A program made the translations under genes and the position numbers. A stretch of DNA of 56,315 nucleotides, taken from positions 1 through 56,315 of the forward strand of contig NZ_JAQGLB010000032.1 of NCBI RefSeq assembly GCF_027853965.1, in the 5' to 3' direction. The notes beneath the pieces were generated by a model, which was not told the origin of the DNA, did not search any database, and was given only the letters and a program-made list of their open reading frames with translations. Positions 32,557 to 40,592 of this stretch are shown here, in pieces. The DNA is from Saccharopolyspora indica (GTDB taxonomy: Bacteria > Actinomycetota > Actinomycetes > Mycobacteriales > Pseudonocardiaceae). Every line of letters starts with the position of its first letter. Within the stretch, counting starts at the first letter, position 1.

Positions 32557-33807
32557 GTGGAGCTACTGCGGAACGCGGTGCGCCCCTATGCGTGGGGCTC
32601 GCGTACCGCTATTGCTGATCTGCTCGGTCGGCCCGTCCCCACCCCGCACCCGGAAGCCGAGCTGTGGATGGGCGCGCACCCCGGCGACCCGTCGCGGGTG
32701 GTCCGGCCCGACGGCGACGAGGTGTCCCTGCTGTCCCTGCTGGAGGACGATCCGGCGCACCACCTGGGACCGGTGTGCGCGAAGCGCTGGGGCAGCAGGC
32801 TGCCGTTCCTGCTCAAGGTGCTCGCCGCGGACGAGCCGCTGAGCCTGCAGGCGCACCCGTCCGCCGAGCAGGCCGCGGCCGGCTTCCGCCAGGAGGAGGA
32901 AGCGGGCATCGCCCGCAACGCGCCCAACCGCAACTACCCGGATCCCACCGCCAAGCCCGAACTGGTCTGCGCGCTGACCGAGTTCCACGCGCTGGCCGGG
33001 TTCCGCGAAGCCCAGCGCACCGTCCGGCTGCTGGACGAACTCGCGGTGCCGAGCCTGCGCGCGCACCGCGAGCTGCTCGCCGCGCAGCCCGACGCCGACG
33101 GGCTCCGCGCGCTGTTCACCACCTGGATCACGCTGCCCGAGAACTACCTGCGCGAGGTACTGCCCGAGCTGCTGGAAGCGTGCGTCGAGCACGTGCGCGG
33201 GCGCGGCGAGTTCGCCCTCGAGTGCCGCACGGTGCTGGAGCTCGGCGAGGCCTACCCGCACGACGCCGGCGTGCTGGCCAGCCTGCTGCTCAACCGCATC
33301 GTGCTGCAGCCCGGCGAAGCGATCTTCCTGCCCGCCGGGAACCTGCACGCCTACCTCAACGGCACCGGCATCGAGATCCTGGCCAACTCCGACAACATCC
33401 TGCGCTGCGGGCTGACCCCCAAGCACGTCGACGTCCCGGAACTGCTGCGGGTGCTCGACTTCGCCTGCGGCGACATGCGGGTGCTCAAGGGCGAATCCCT
33501 GGACGCCAACCTGACCGCCTACCGGACGCCCGCCGACGAGTTCGAGCTCTCCAGGCTGGACTGGACCCCGGCCGAGTCCGCGGTGGTGCACCTGGACTCC
33601 CCGGGCCCGCAGATCCTGCTGTGCACGAAGGGCAGCATCCGGCTGACCAGCAGCTCGCACAACGGTTCGCTGCCGCGCGAGCTGCGCTTGGAGCGCGGCC
33701 AGTCGGTGTGGCTCGCGGCGTCCGACCCGGCCGTGCAGGTGCGTCCCGCCGATCTCGACGTCGACGGCCGCGCGCAGGTCTTCCGCGCCGCCGCCGGGGC
33801 GTTCTGA
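32557..33807 (+). CDS. manA: Mannose-6-phosphate isomerase, class I
   Basis: A 416-residue type I phosphomannose isomerase, interconverting fructose-6-phosphate and mannose-6-phosphate. It starts with RNAVRPYAWGSRTAIADLLG. The zinc site includes SLQAHPSAEQA. PTAKPELVCALTEFHAL and FLPAGNLHAYLNGTGIEILANSDN are the hallmark segments. GTG 32557 begins just before the conserved start, with GAGGAA about 13 bases upstream. It closes the mannose block. Confidence 0.93.
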   Translation: MELLRNAVRPYAWGSRTAIADLLGRPVPTPHPEAELWMGAHPGDPSRVVRPDGDEVSLLSLLEDDPAHHLGPVCAKRWGSRLPFLLKVLAADEPLSLQAHPSAEQAAAGFRQEEEAGIARNAPNRNYPDPTAKPELVCALTEFHALAGFREAQRTVRLLDELAVPSLRAHRELLAAQPDADGLRALFTTWITLPENYLREVLPELLEACVEHVRGRGEFALECRTVLELGEAYPHDAGVLASLLLNRIVLQPGEAIFLPAGNLHAYLNGTGIEILANSDNILRCGLTPKHVDVPELLRVLDFACGDMRVLKGESLDANLTAYRTPADEFELSRLDWTPAESAVVHLDSPGPQILLCTKGSIRLTSSSHNGSLPRELRLERGQSVWLAASDPAVQVRPADLDVDGRAQVFRAAAGAF

Positions 33808-33952
33808 GGCGGTTCCCGGCGGCGCAAAAGGGACGCGGGCTGACCATTCGGACGAGTTCCGGAACCCGGCGCCCGAGCGTCTGACCAGCCGGTAGATTCC
33901 TCCCGTCACCGACCGGGCGACCGGTCGAACTGCGCACCGCACGGGAGAAGAC

Positions 33953-34876
33953 GTGTCAGCAAGCGGCGGAACCAAGGCGATCTTGGCCGCGCTCACCGCC
34001 AACGCGGGGATCGCGGTGGCCAAGTTCACCGGCTTCCTGTTCACCGGCTCGTCATCGATGCTCGCGGAGTCGGTGCACTCGCTGGCCGACACCTCCAACC
34101 AGGGCCTGCTGCTGCTCGGGCAGAAGACCGCGCAGCGCAAGCCCACCGAGGAACACCCGTTCGGGTACGGCCGCGATCGCTACTTCTACTCGTTCGTGGT
34201 CGCGCTGCTGCTGTTCAGCCTGGGCTCGGTGTTCGCGCTCTACGAGGGCATCCACAAGATCCAGCACCCCGAGCCGCTGACCTACGCCTGGGTCGCGGTG
34301 CTGATCCTGCTGGTCGCGATCGGGCTGGAGAGCTACAGCTTCGCCACCGCGATCAAGGAGTCCCGCGAGCTCAAGGGCGGCCTGAGCTGGTGGCAGTTCG
34401 TCCGGCAGGCCAAGACCCCGGAACTGCCGGTGGTGCTGCTGGAGGACCTGGGCGCGCTCGTCGGCCTGGTGCTGGCGCTGTGCGGCGTCGGGCTCACCGT
34501 GCTCACCGGCAACCCGGTGTGGGACGGTGTCGGCACCACCTGCATCGGGGTGCTGCTCGGCGTGATCGCGGTCGTGCTGATCATCGAGACCAAGAGCCTG
34601 CTCATCGGCGAGGGCGCCAGCCGGGACGTGCTGACCGAGATCGTCGGCGAGCTGGAGCGCGGGAAGGTCGAGAAGGTGATCCACATCCGCACCCAGTACC
34701 TCGGCCCGGACGAGCTCCTCGTCGCCGCCAAGATCGGCATGACCCCGTCGATGTCGATCTCCGAGGTGGCCGCGGAGATCGACGACGCGGAGGTGCGGAT
34801 CCGCGCGAAGGTGCCCGCCGCGCGGCTGATCTACCTCGAACCGGACCTGGAGCGAGGTCGCTCGCTGACCCCCTGA
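33953..34876 (+). CDS. Cation diffusion facilitator family transporter
   Basis: A 307-residue membrane protein with six predicted helices. The metal-site HSLADTSNQG (His-x3-Asp) in helix 2 and a second metal position around LLEDLGALVGL in helix 5 support divalent cation/proton antiport, probably zinc or a similar ion. The C-terminal cytoplasmic domain (HIRTQYLGPDELLVAAKIG) is a typical CDF dimer domain. The start GTG 33953 follows GGGAGAAG. A TAGATT at 33893-33898 may be its -10. Confidence 0.9.
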   Translation: MSASGGTKAILAALTANAGIAVAKFTGFLFTGSSSMLAESVHSLADTSNQGLLLLGQKTAQRKPTEEHPFGYGRDRYFYSFVVALLLFSLGSVFALYEGIHKIQHPEPLTYAWVAVLILLVAIGLESYSFATAIKESRELKGGLSWWQFVRQAKTPELPVVLLEDLGALVGLVLALCGVGLTVLTGNPVWDGVGTTCIGVLLGVIAVVLIIETKSLLIGEGASRDVLTEIVGELERGKVEKVIHIRTQYLGPDELLVAAKIGMTPSMSISEVAAEIDDAEVRIRAKVPAARLIYLEPDLERGRSLTP

Positions 34877-35059
34877 CCTGCACCGGGATCCCGCTGCCGA
34901 GGCTGCCGAGCAGGGCGGTCCCCGGGAGGCTGGCACATGGAGTAGCACGCATCACAAGGAGCTAACGAATGTGCTGGCGGACTCAAGTCACCTGGTTTCG
35001 CCCGCAAGACTGCCGAGTTAGGGTGCGACCCACAATTTGGGATTACTGAGGAGGCGACA

Positions 35060-36610
35060 GTGCCAGGTACTGGGCTGTGGCGAACCAAGTCGGTCGAGCA
35101 ATCGATCTTGGACACCGACGAGCCGGACACCAAGCTGCGCAAGAACCTGGGCACCTGGGACCTGATCGTCTTCGGCGTGTCCGTGGTCATCGGTGCCGGC
35201 ATCTTCACGCTCGCCGCGCGGACCGCCGGTGACATGACGGGCCCCTCGGTGTCCCTGGCGTTCGTGCTCGCCGCGATCGCCTGCGGGCTCGCGGCGCTCT
35301 GCTACGCCGAGTTCGCCTCCACGGTGCCGGTCGCGGGCAGTGCTTACACCTACTCCTACGCGACCTTCGGCGAGTTCATCGCCTGGATCATCGGCTGGGA
35401 CCTGATCCTGGAGTTCGCCGTCGCCGCGGCCGCCGTCGCCAAGGGCTGGTCGATCTACCTGGAGCAGGTGTTCGGCCTGATCGGGGTGGAGCTGCCGACC
35501 TCGTTCGAGTTCGGCAGCAGCGGGCTGCAGTTCGACTGGGGCGCGGTGCTGCTGGTCGCCGTGCTGTGCACGCTGCTGGCGCTGGGCACCAAGCTCTCCG
35601 CCCGGGTCAGCCTGGTCATCACGCTGATCAAGGTCTTCGTGGTGCTGCTGGTCATCGTGGTCGGCATCGCCTACATCAACGCGGACAACTACACGCCGTT
35701 CATCCCGCCGGCCACCGAGGCCGCCGCCAGCGACACGCCCGCGATCGAGCAGTCGCTGCTGTCGCTCATCCTGGGCGGTGAGACCAGCACCTTCGGCATC
35801 TTCGGCCTGCTGGCCGGTGCGTCGCTGGTGTTCTTCGCCTTCATCGGCTTCGACATCGTGGCGACCACCGCGGAGGAGACGCGCAACCCGCAGAAGAACG
35901 CGCCGCGCGGCATCCTCGGCAGCCTGGCGATCGTCACCGTGCTCTACGTGGCCGTCGCGCTGGTGGTCACCGGCATGGTGCCCTACACCGACCTGGCGAC
36001 CGACGAGTCCGGCACCCGGTCCACGCTGGCCACGGCCTTCGCGCAGCACGGGATCAACTGGGCCGCCGCGATCATCGCGGTCGGTGCGCTGGTCGGTCTG
36101 ACCACGGTGGTCATGGTGCTGCTGCTGGGCCAGACCCGCGTCCTGTTCGCCATGTCCCGCGACGGCCTGGTGCCGCGCGGCCTGGCCAAGACCGACCCGA
36201 AGCGCGGCACCCCCACCCGGGCCACCGTGCTGGTCGGCGTGGTCGTGCTGGTGGCCGCGGGCTTCTTCCCGGCGGACAAGCTCGAAGAGATGGTCAACGT
36301 CGGCACCCTGTTCGCCTTCGTGCTGGTCTCGCTGGGCGTCATCGTGCTCCGCCGGACCCGGCCCGACCTGCCGCGCGGCTTCCGCGCCCCGCTGGTGCCG
36401 CTGGTGCCGATCCTGGCGATCATCTCCTGCATCTGGCTGATGCTGAACCTGACCGCGCTGACCTGGGTCCGGTTCCTCATCTGGATGGCCGCCGGTGTGG
36501 TGATCTACTTCCTCTACGGCCGCACCCACTCGCGGCTGGGGCAGCGGATCAAGGACGGTGACATCGCCTCCGGCGGTGAAGTGCCCCGGGGTTCCGGCTC
36601 GACCGAGTAG
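35060..36610 (+). CDS. APC-family cationic amino-acid permease
   Basis: A 516-residue transporter with about 12-13 membrane helices. Helix 1 has VVIGAGIFTLAARTAG, the unwound substrate-binding GAGIF segment. Other hallmarks are AFIGFDIVATTAEETRNPQKNAPRG and FAMSRDGLVPRGLAK. It matches the CAT group and the position of Rv3253c. GTG 35060 follows GAGGAGG. A good Rho-independent terminator lies 18 bases after the stop. Confidence 0.92.
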   Translation: MPGTGLWRTKSVEQSILDTDEPDTKLRKNLGTWDLIVFGVSVVIGAGIFTLAARTAGDMTGPSVSLAFVLAAIACGLAALCYAEFASTVPVAGSAYTYSYATFGEFIAWIIGWDLILEFAVAAAAVAKGWSIYLEQVFGLIGVELPTSFEFGSSGLQFDWGAVLLVAVLCTLLALGTKLSARVSLVITLIKVFVVLLVIVVGIAYINADNYTPFIPPATEAAASDTPAIEQSLLSLILGGETSTFGIFGLLAGASLVFFAFIGFDIVATTAEETRNPQKNAPRGILGSLAIVTVLYVAVALVVTGMVPYTDLATDESGTRSTLATAFAQHGINWAAAIIAVGALVGLTTVVMVLLLGQTRVLFAMSRDGLVPRGLAKTDPKRGTPTRATVLVGVVVLVAAGFFPADKLEEMVNVGTLFAFVLVSLGVIVLRRTRPDLPRGFRAPLVPLVPILAIISCIWLMLNLTALTWVRFLIWMAAGVVIYFLYGRTHSRLGQRIKDGDIASGGEVPRGSGSTE

Positions 36611-36628
36611 TCCCCGGTAATCAGCAGT

Positions 36629-36667
36629 GCGGCGGCGCCGTCCCGGTGGGGCGGCGCCGCCGCTTTT
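36629..36667 (+). terminator. Rho-independent terminator after the permease
   Basis: An 11-bp GC stem (36629-36639 with 36653-36663) is followed at once by TTTT. Confidence 0.88.
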
Positions 36668-36898
36668 CTCGTGCGGGGGCCCGACTCCGGCAGTCGAACA
36701 GATGTTCACCTGTGCGAGTGATGAAATCCGCTGGTCGGCGCCGGATCATGGGATCCATGGAACTCATGACGACTGAATCCGGGAACCACCGGCGAATTAC
36801 GAACCACCGGGCGCGTGCCGGTGCACCGGCATCTCCTCGGGCCGGTGCGCGAAGAGCGCTGAGCGAACACCCACCGCTGTTGCCCTCGGGGGTGCGCG

Positions 36899-36922
36899 GC
36901 GGTCCGGCGCGTGCCGGACCGC
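36899..36922 (-). terminator. Hairpin downstream of the membrane hydrolase gene
   Basis: A perfect 10-bp stem (36899-36908 with 36913-36922) with a GCGT loop lies 19 bases after the minus-strand stop at 36941. It has no T run. Confidence 0.6.
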
Positions 36923-36940
36923 GCTGCAGGGGCAGGCGGC

Positions 36941-39610
36941 TCAGCGCTCGCCGGTGCCCAGCGCCATCGCGCGCTCCCACGGGGCGCTGCGACCGCGGGG
37001 CTCGGTGATCTCGGGCAGCACCGACGGCTTGGGCCGGACCTTCGCGTCCTTGGGCTCCGGTGCGGTCTCCGGCGCGACCTCGTCGTCCTGGACGGGCTCG
37101 GGCTCGTCGGCCGCGTGGGTCAGCTCCTCGACGGAGTCGGTGAGCGATCCGCCGTCGCCGCCCTGCGCGGTCAGCTGCGAGGTCTTCGGCGCGCTGGGCA
37201 CGGCTGGGGCCTGCGCCGGTGTGGGCGTCTGCGGGCGCAGCGGCAGCGTGGCGCCGCGGACCGGGGTCTCCAGGCCTGCGGCCATCGCGACCGCGCGGTC
37301 CCACTCGGGGTCGCCCGGGTAGTCGCTGTGCCCCAGCACGCCCGGCACCCAGCGGCGGCAGGCGAACGGTCCGCGCTGCGGGTCGGGCAGCCAGTGGTCG
37401 CCGCCGAGCACCAGCGCGCCGGTGGGGCCGCGGGTGGCGGCGGGCAGCGGGCCCTCGGTGCCGTCGGCGCGGAAACCGACGCCGATCAGCATGCCGTCGT
37501 AGACCTGCCGGTTCCAGGTGGTCACGGCCCCGCCGAGCGGGTCGGTGCCGCGGCACAGCGAGCGCCAGCGCCCGCCGAGCGTCCCGGCGAGGTCGCGCAG
37601 CGAGGTGTGCGGCACCACGCCGGGGAAGGCGCGCGGGTACGCCCACTGCAGCTGGGATCCCGCGGTGACCAGCCCGACGCGCTCGCGGTCGGCTTCCGGC
37701 AGCGAGTCGAGCAGCCGGGCGGCCGCCACGGCGGCGAGCAGGCTGCCCTGGCTGTGCCCGACGAGCACGACGCGGGTGTTCGGGTCGGCCAGGTGCTCGG
37801 TGGCGCGATCGGCGAGCTCCGGGATGACCTTCAGGGCGTAGCAGGGCGGCACCACCGGGTGCGCCTCGCGCGGCCAGAAGAGCACGAGGTCGCAGAGCAC
37901 GCCGAGGTAGCGGGCGGTGTCCTGCTTGCCCGCCGCGCGGAAGACCATCCGCAACAACCCGACGGCCAGCGCTGCCAGCGAGGCGACACCGATCGCGACC
38001 AGCCAGCCGGTGTCCATCAGAGGAGGGAGGTCGATCGTTCGGACGATCACGGTCACCGCGGTGCTGATCGCCAGCACTCCGGCGATCACCAGGAGGGCGA
38101 CGTGGGAGTAGCGGCGCTGCAGGGCGGCCCACTTCCAGGCGTTCGCAGCGGCGCGCTGGTCCTCCGGGCGCCCGGCGTGCAGCAGCGCGATCTCGTCCGG
38201 GATGGAGCTGTCGTCGTCGGTGCGAGCGGTGCGCCACCGCTTCAGCAGCAGCAACGGGATGCCGATGACCGCGGCCAGCGCCAGCAGCACGGCGGTGGCG
38301 CCCCAGAAGACCGTGACGTCGTTGAACGCTTCCGGGAGCGTCGGTCCTGGCGCGCCGGGTGCGTCATCGACGACGAGGGTCTGGCGCACGGTGAACGCGA
38401 GCCCGGCACCGAAACCGGCGCCGAGCATGCACGCGAACATCAGCACGGGAGCGGACATCCACCCGCCGGCCCACGGGCGCAGCGGTGGCGGGCAGGTCTT
38501 CCAGGTGTGCCGGGCGAGCAGCGTGGCCGGGGTGAGCAGGACCGCGACGGCGACGCAGGTGATCACCATGACGCTGGTGATGGCGTCGATGGTCGGGCCG
38601 GAGCCCGGCAGCGGCCCGGCGAGCGGGCCGGGGAGCAGCGCGACCGAGCCCAGCAGCAGCGCGGCGGTGGTGATCAGCGTGCGGCGCGAGGTGCGGCTGA
38701 ACAGCGTCCGCAGCACCTTCTCCTTGCCGTCCGGGTACATCCGGGCGGGGTCGTCGAGGGCGATCGTGCCGATCAGGCAGATGCCGATCAGCGCGGCGGC
38801 CAGGATCCACCGCGGATCCGCGGTGGTCAGGAACGGCCCGCCGAGCGCGAGCATGGCCACGGTGGACAGCGCGGCGATCACGTGCAGAGCGCGCAGAGCG
38901 GGGGTGTCCGGATCGGAGACGACGTTCGCGCCGGGCAGCATCGGGGCGCGGGCGGAGTGCTGCGGCTTGTCCGTCTTCGGCGCCGAGACCTGCCAGGACA
39001 CAGTGGACAGGCGATGCATGAGGAGGATGACGAGCGCGATCGGCAGCAACGCCACCGAGGAGCGCAGCACGTCGATGGAGCGGACGGCCTCCGGCACGAA
39101 CTCGAGGCAGGGCGCACCGGGACTCAGGCACTGCGCGGCCACCAGGTCGAGGCTGACCACGGTGAGCTGGGCGACGAACAACATCGTCAGCAGCAGCGCG
39201 GACAGCCGGAGCAGGGCGCGCAACGTCGTGGCGAGCGCTCGGCTGATGGGGTTGCCGCTGCGGACCGGTGGCAGCATCCAGTGCGCCATGTTCGCCAGCG
39301 CGAACGGGAACAGCAGCGCCCAGGTCGCCTTCGCCAGGCCGCCGGAGGTCATGCCGCCCCAGACGTACCCCTCGACGATCCGGGGCACCGAGCGGTCGCC
39401 GGTCGACAGCACCGGCCCCGGCACCGGACGGCGCAACCGGTCGGCCGGCCGCATGATCCGCCCGACGCCATCGCCTGCGACGTCGACCGAAGCGACGGAG
39501 TCGGTCAGCTCATCGCCGGTGGCACCGAGGATTCCGTGCACCCGCAGCTCGACCACGCGGGTGTCGGGCCCGGGAATCTGCACTGGATCCTCCCGATTCG
39601 TCGTGATCAT
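36941..39610 (-). CDS. Large membrane protein with a split alpha/beta-hydrolase domain
   Basis: An 889-residue protein. It begins with a soluble strand and possible oxyanion motif VHGILG (24-29), then about eleven membrane helices between ~90 and 560. A serine-hydrolase segment follows with VLVGHSQGSLL near residues 615-625. Candidate triad partners are the Asp of RGTDPLGG and the His of GHSDYPGD. The C-terminal ~100 residues are acidic and Pro-rich, probably disordered. The start at ATG 39610 is chosen because upstream frame sequence is Arg/Ser-rich and unlike a protein. The family is uncharacterised. A membrane lipase or esterase role is inference. Confidence 0.75.
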   Translation of the reverse strand: MITTNREDPVQIPGPDTRVVELRVHGILGATGDELTDSVASVDVAGDGVGRIMRPADRLRRPVPGPVLSTGDRSVPRIVEGYVWGGMTSGGLAKATWALLFPFALANMAHWMLPPVRSGNPISRALATTLRALLRLSALLLTMLFVAQLTVVSLDLVAAQCLSPGAPCLEFVPEAVRSIDVLRSSVALLPIALVILLMHRLSTVSWQVSAPKTDKPQHSARAPMLPGANVVSDPDTPALRALHVIAALSTVAMLALGGPFLTTADPRWILAAALIGICLIGTIALDDPARMYPDGKEKVLRTLFSRTSRRTLITTAALLLGSVALLPGPLAGPLPGSGPTIDAITSVMVITCVAVAVLLTPATLLARHTWKTCPPPLRPWAGGWMSAPVLMFACMLGAGFGAGLAFTVRQTLVVDDAPGAPGPTLPEAFNDVTVFWGATAVLLALAAVIGIPLLLLKRWRTARTDDDSSIPDEIALLHAGRPEDQRAAANAWKWAALQRRYSHVALLVIAGVLAISTAVTVIVRTIDLPPLMDTGWLVAIGVASLAALAVGLLRMVFRAAGKQDTARYLGVLCDLVLFWPREAHPVVPPCYALKVIPELADRATEHLADPNTRVVLVGHSQGSLLAAVAAARLLDSLPEADRERVGLVTAGSQLQWAYPRAFPGVVPHTSLRDLAGTLGGRWRSLCRGTDPLGGAVTTWNRQVYDGMLIGVGFRADGTEGPLPAATRGPTGALVLGGDHWLPDPQRGPFACRRWVPGVLGHSDYPGDPEWDRAVAMAAGLETPVRGATLPLRPQTPTPAQAPAVPSAPKTSQLTAQGGDGGSLTDSVEELTHAADEPEPVQDDEVAPETAPEPKDAKVRPKPSVLPEITEPRGRSAPWERAMALGTGER

Positions 39611-39783
39611 CGAGCACCGATGATCGATTCTCCACGGCAGATCGACATCTGGCGAGCTCTGCGCCCATGATTCTGATCGCCCGGACCACCCGCTGTCCCG
39701 GGATCGGCGGACTCCACCCGACCAGACGCATCCACCCACGACGAATCGCCGCGCAGAACGGCTCACCGCGACTGTTGGCTGGT

Positions 39784-39821
39784 TCGATGTTCGCGGGCTG
39801 CACAGCACTCGCGAACATCGA
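39784..39821 (-). terminator. Hairpin terminator of the Crp-cyclase-NTPase operon
   Basis: A perfect 12-bp stem (39784-39795 with 39810-39821) starts 2 bases after the minus-strand stop at 39824. There is no T run, but position and strength suit an I-shaped actinobacterial terminator. Confidence 0.7.
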
Positions 39822-39823
39822 GG

Positions 39824-40570
39824 TCAGACGGCAGCAGACTCCGGTTCGGTGAGCAGCTCGATCATCTCTGCGAAGCTCCGGAGCAGGTGCTCCCGGGACG
39901 CCTCGTCGAGTTGAGCGAGGCGGGTCTCGAGCTCGCCGAGCAGACCGTCGCGTACCTCCACATTTGGCCCACCCTCGTAGTGCTCGAGGAGGCGCTCCAG
40001 GTCGCCGAGCTTGTTCGCACGGCCGGGGTCGTCCTGCACCCACCAGAGGAGGGCGGCCTGCCGGTCGGGAAACACCTCTGTCCTCAAGTACTCGCGCTCC
40101 TCGGCTTTGATCGCGCGAGCCATCACGCTGTTCTCGCGGTGTTGGAGGAGCTTTAGGTAGCTCTCGGTTCCCTTGCGGTGTTCGTCGGACACCGCGAGCG
40201 TGACCTCTCCGCGGCCGACCAGGCCAGGACCGGTCAACGAGGCCAGGTGACGGTTGATCTCCGCTTGAACCAGCTCGCGCTGCGTCACCAGGGACTGCTT
40301 CGTCAGCGCCTGTGCCAGACGGCCCGCTTCCGACTTGATGAAAGTCTCAGGGTTCAGGTCCGGCGGGACTTCGGGAAGAACCTGCCAGTGCAGCTCGAAA
40401 CTTGCCTCGAAAGAGGATCCGTTGATCGCACCTGGTAACTGCGCGTGCATCCGGGTGGCGTACCAGTGCCCCGGCAGGTGTCCGAACTGCGGGAACGGTA
40501 TCCCCTTTCGGTTGGCGAGCCAGCTCGCCAGTTTGTTGAGCCCGGTGACCATGTTCTGCGTGAACGTCAT
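39824..40570 (-). CDS. Unrecognised protein, last gene of the cyclase operon
   Basis: A 248-residue soluble protein. The N-terminal ~90 residues look beta-rich (FEASFELHWQVLPEVPPDL). The middle and C-terminal part is strongly helical and charged (AEEREYLRTEVFPDRQAALLWW, ELETRLAQLDEASREHLL), so coiled coils are likely. There is no signal peptide, membrane helix or catalytic motif that I can name. A loose resemblance to SPFH-type beta-plus-helix layout is too weak to assign. ATG 40570 follows AGAGGAA and lies 22 bases after the stop of the 661-aa gene, so it is co-transcribed and probably works with it. Confidence 0.75.
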   Translation of the reverse strand: MTFTQNMVTGLNKLASWLANRKGIPFPQFGHLPGHWYATRMHAQLPGAINGSSFEASFELHWQVLPEVPPDLNPETFIKSEAGRLAQALTKQSLVTQRELVQAEINRHLASLTGPGLVGRGEVTLAVSDEHRKGTESYLKLLQHRENSVMARAIKAEEREYLRTEVFPDRQAALLWWVQDDPGRANKLGDLERLLEHYEGGPNVEVRDGLLGELETRLAQLDEASREHLLRSFAEMIELLTEPESAAV

Positions 40571-40592
40571 GACATTTCCTCTGGAGATCGTG

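Larger units (their letters stand above)
36611..36940. other. Intergenic region between convergent genes
   Basis: About 330 bases holding the permease terminator at one end and the hairpin of the opposing gene at the other. No gene is supported between them. Confidence 0.6.

Noticed and set aside
39824..40570. SPFH/band-7 protein
   Set aside because: Only a general beta-then-helix layout is shared. There is no N-terminal membrane hairpin and no recognisable SPFH motif, so it is left unassigned.
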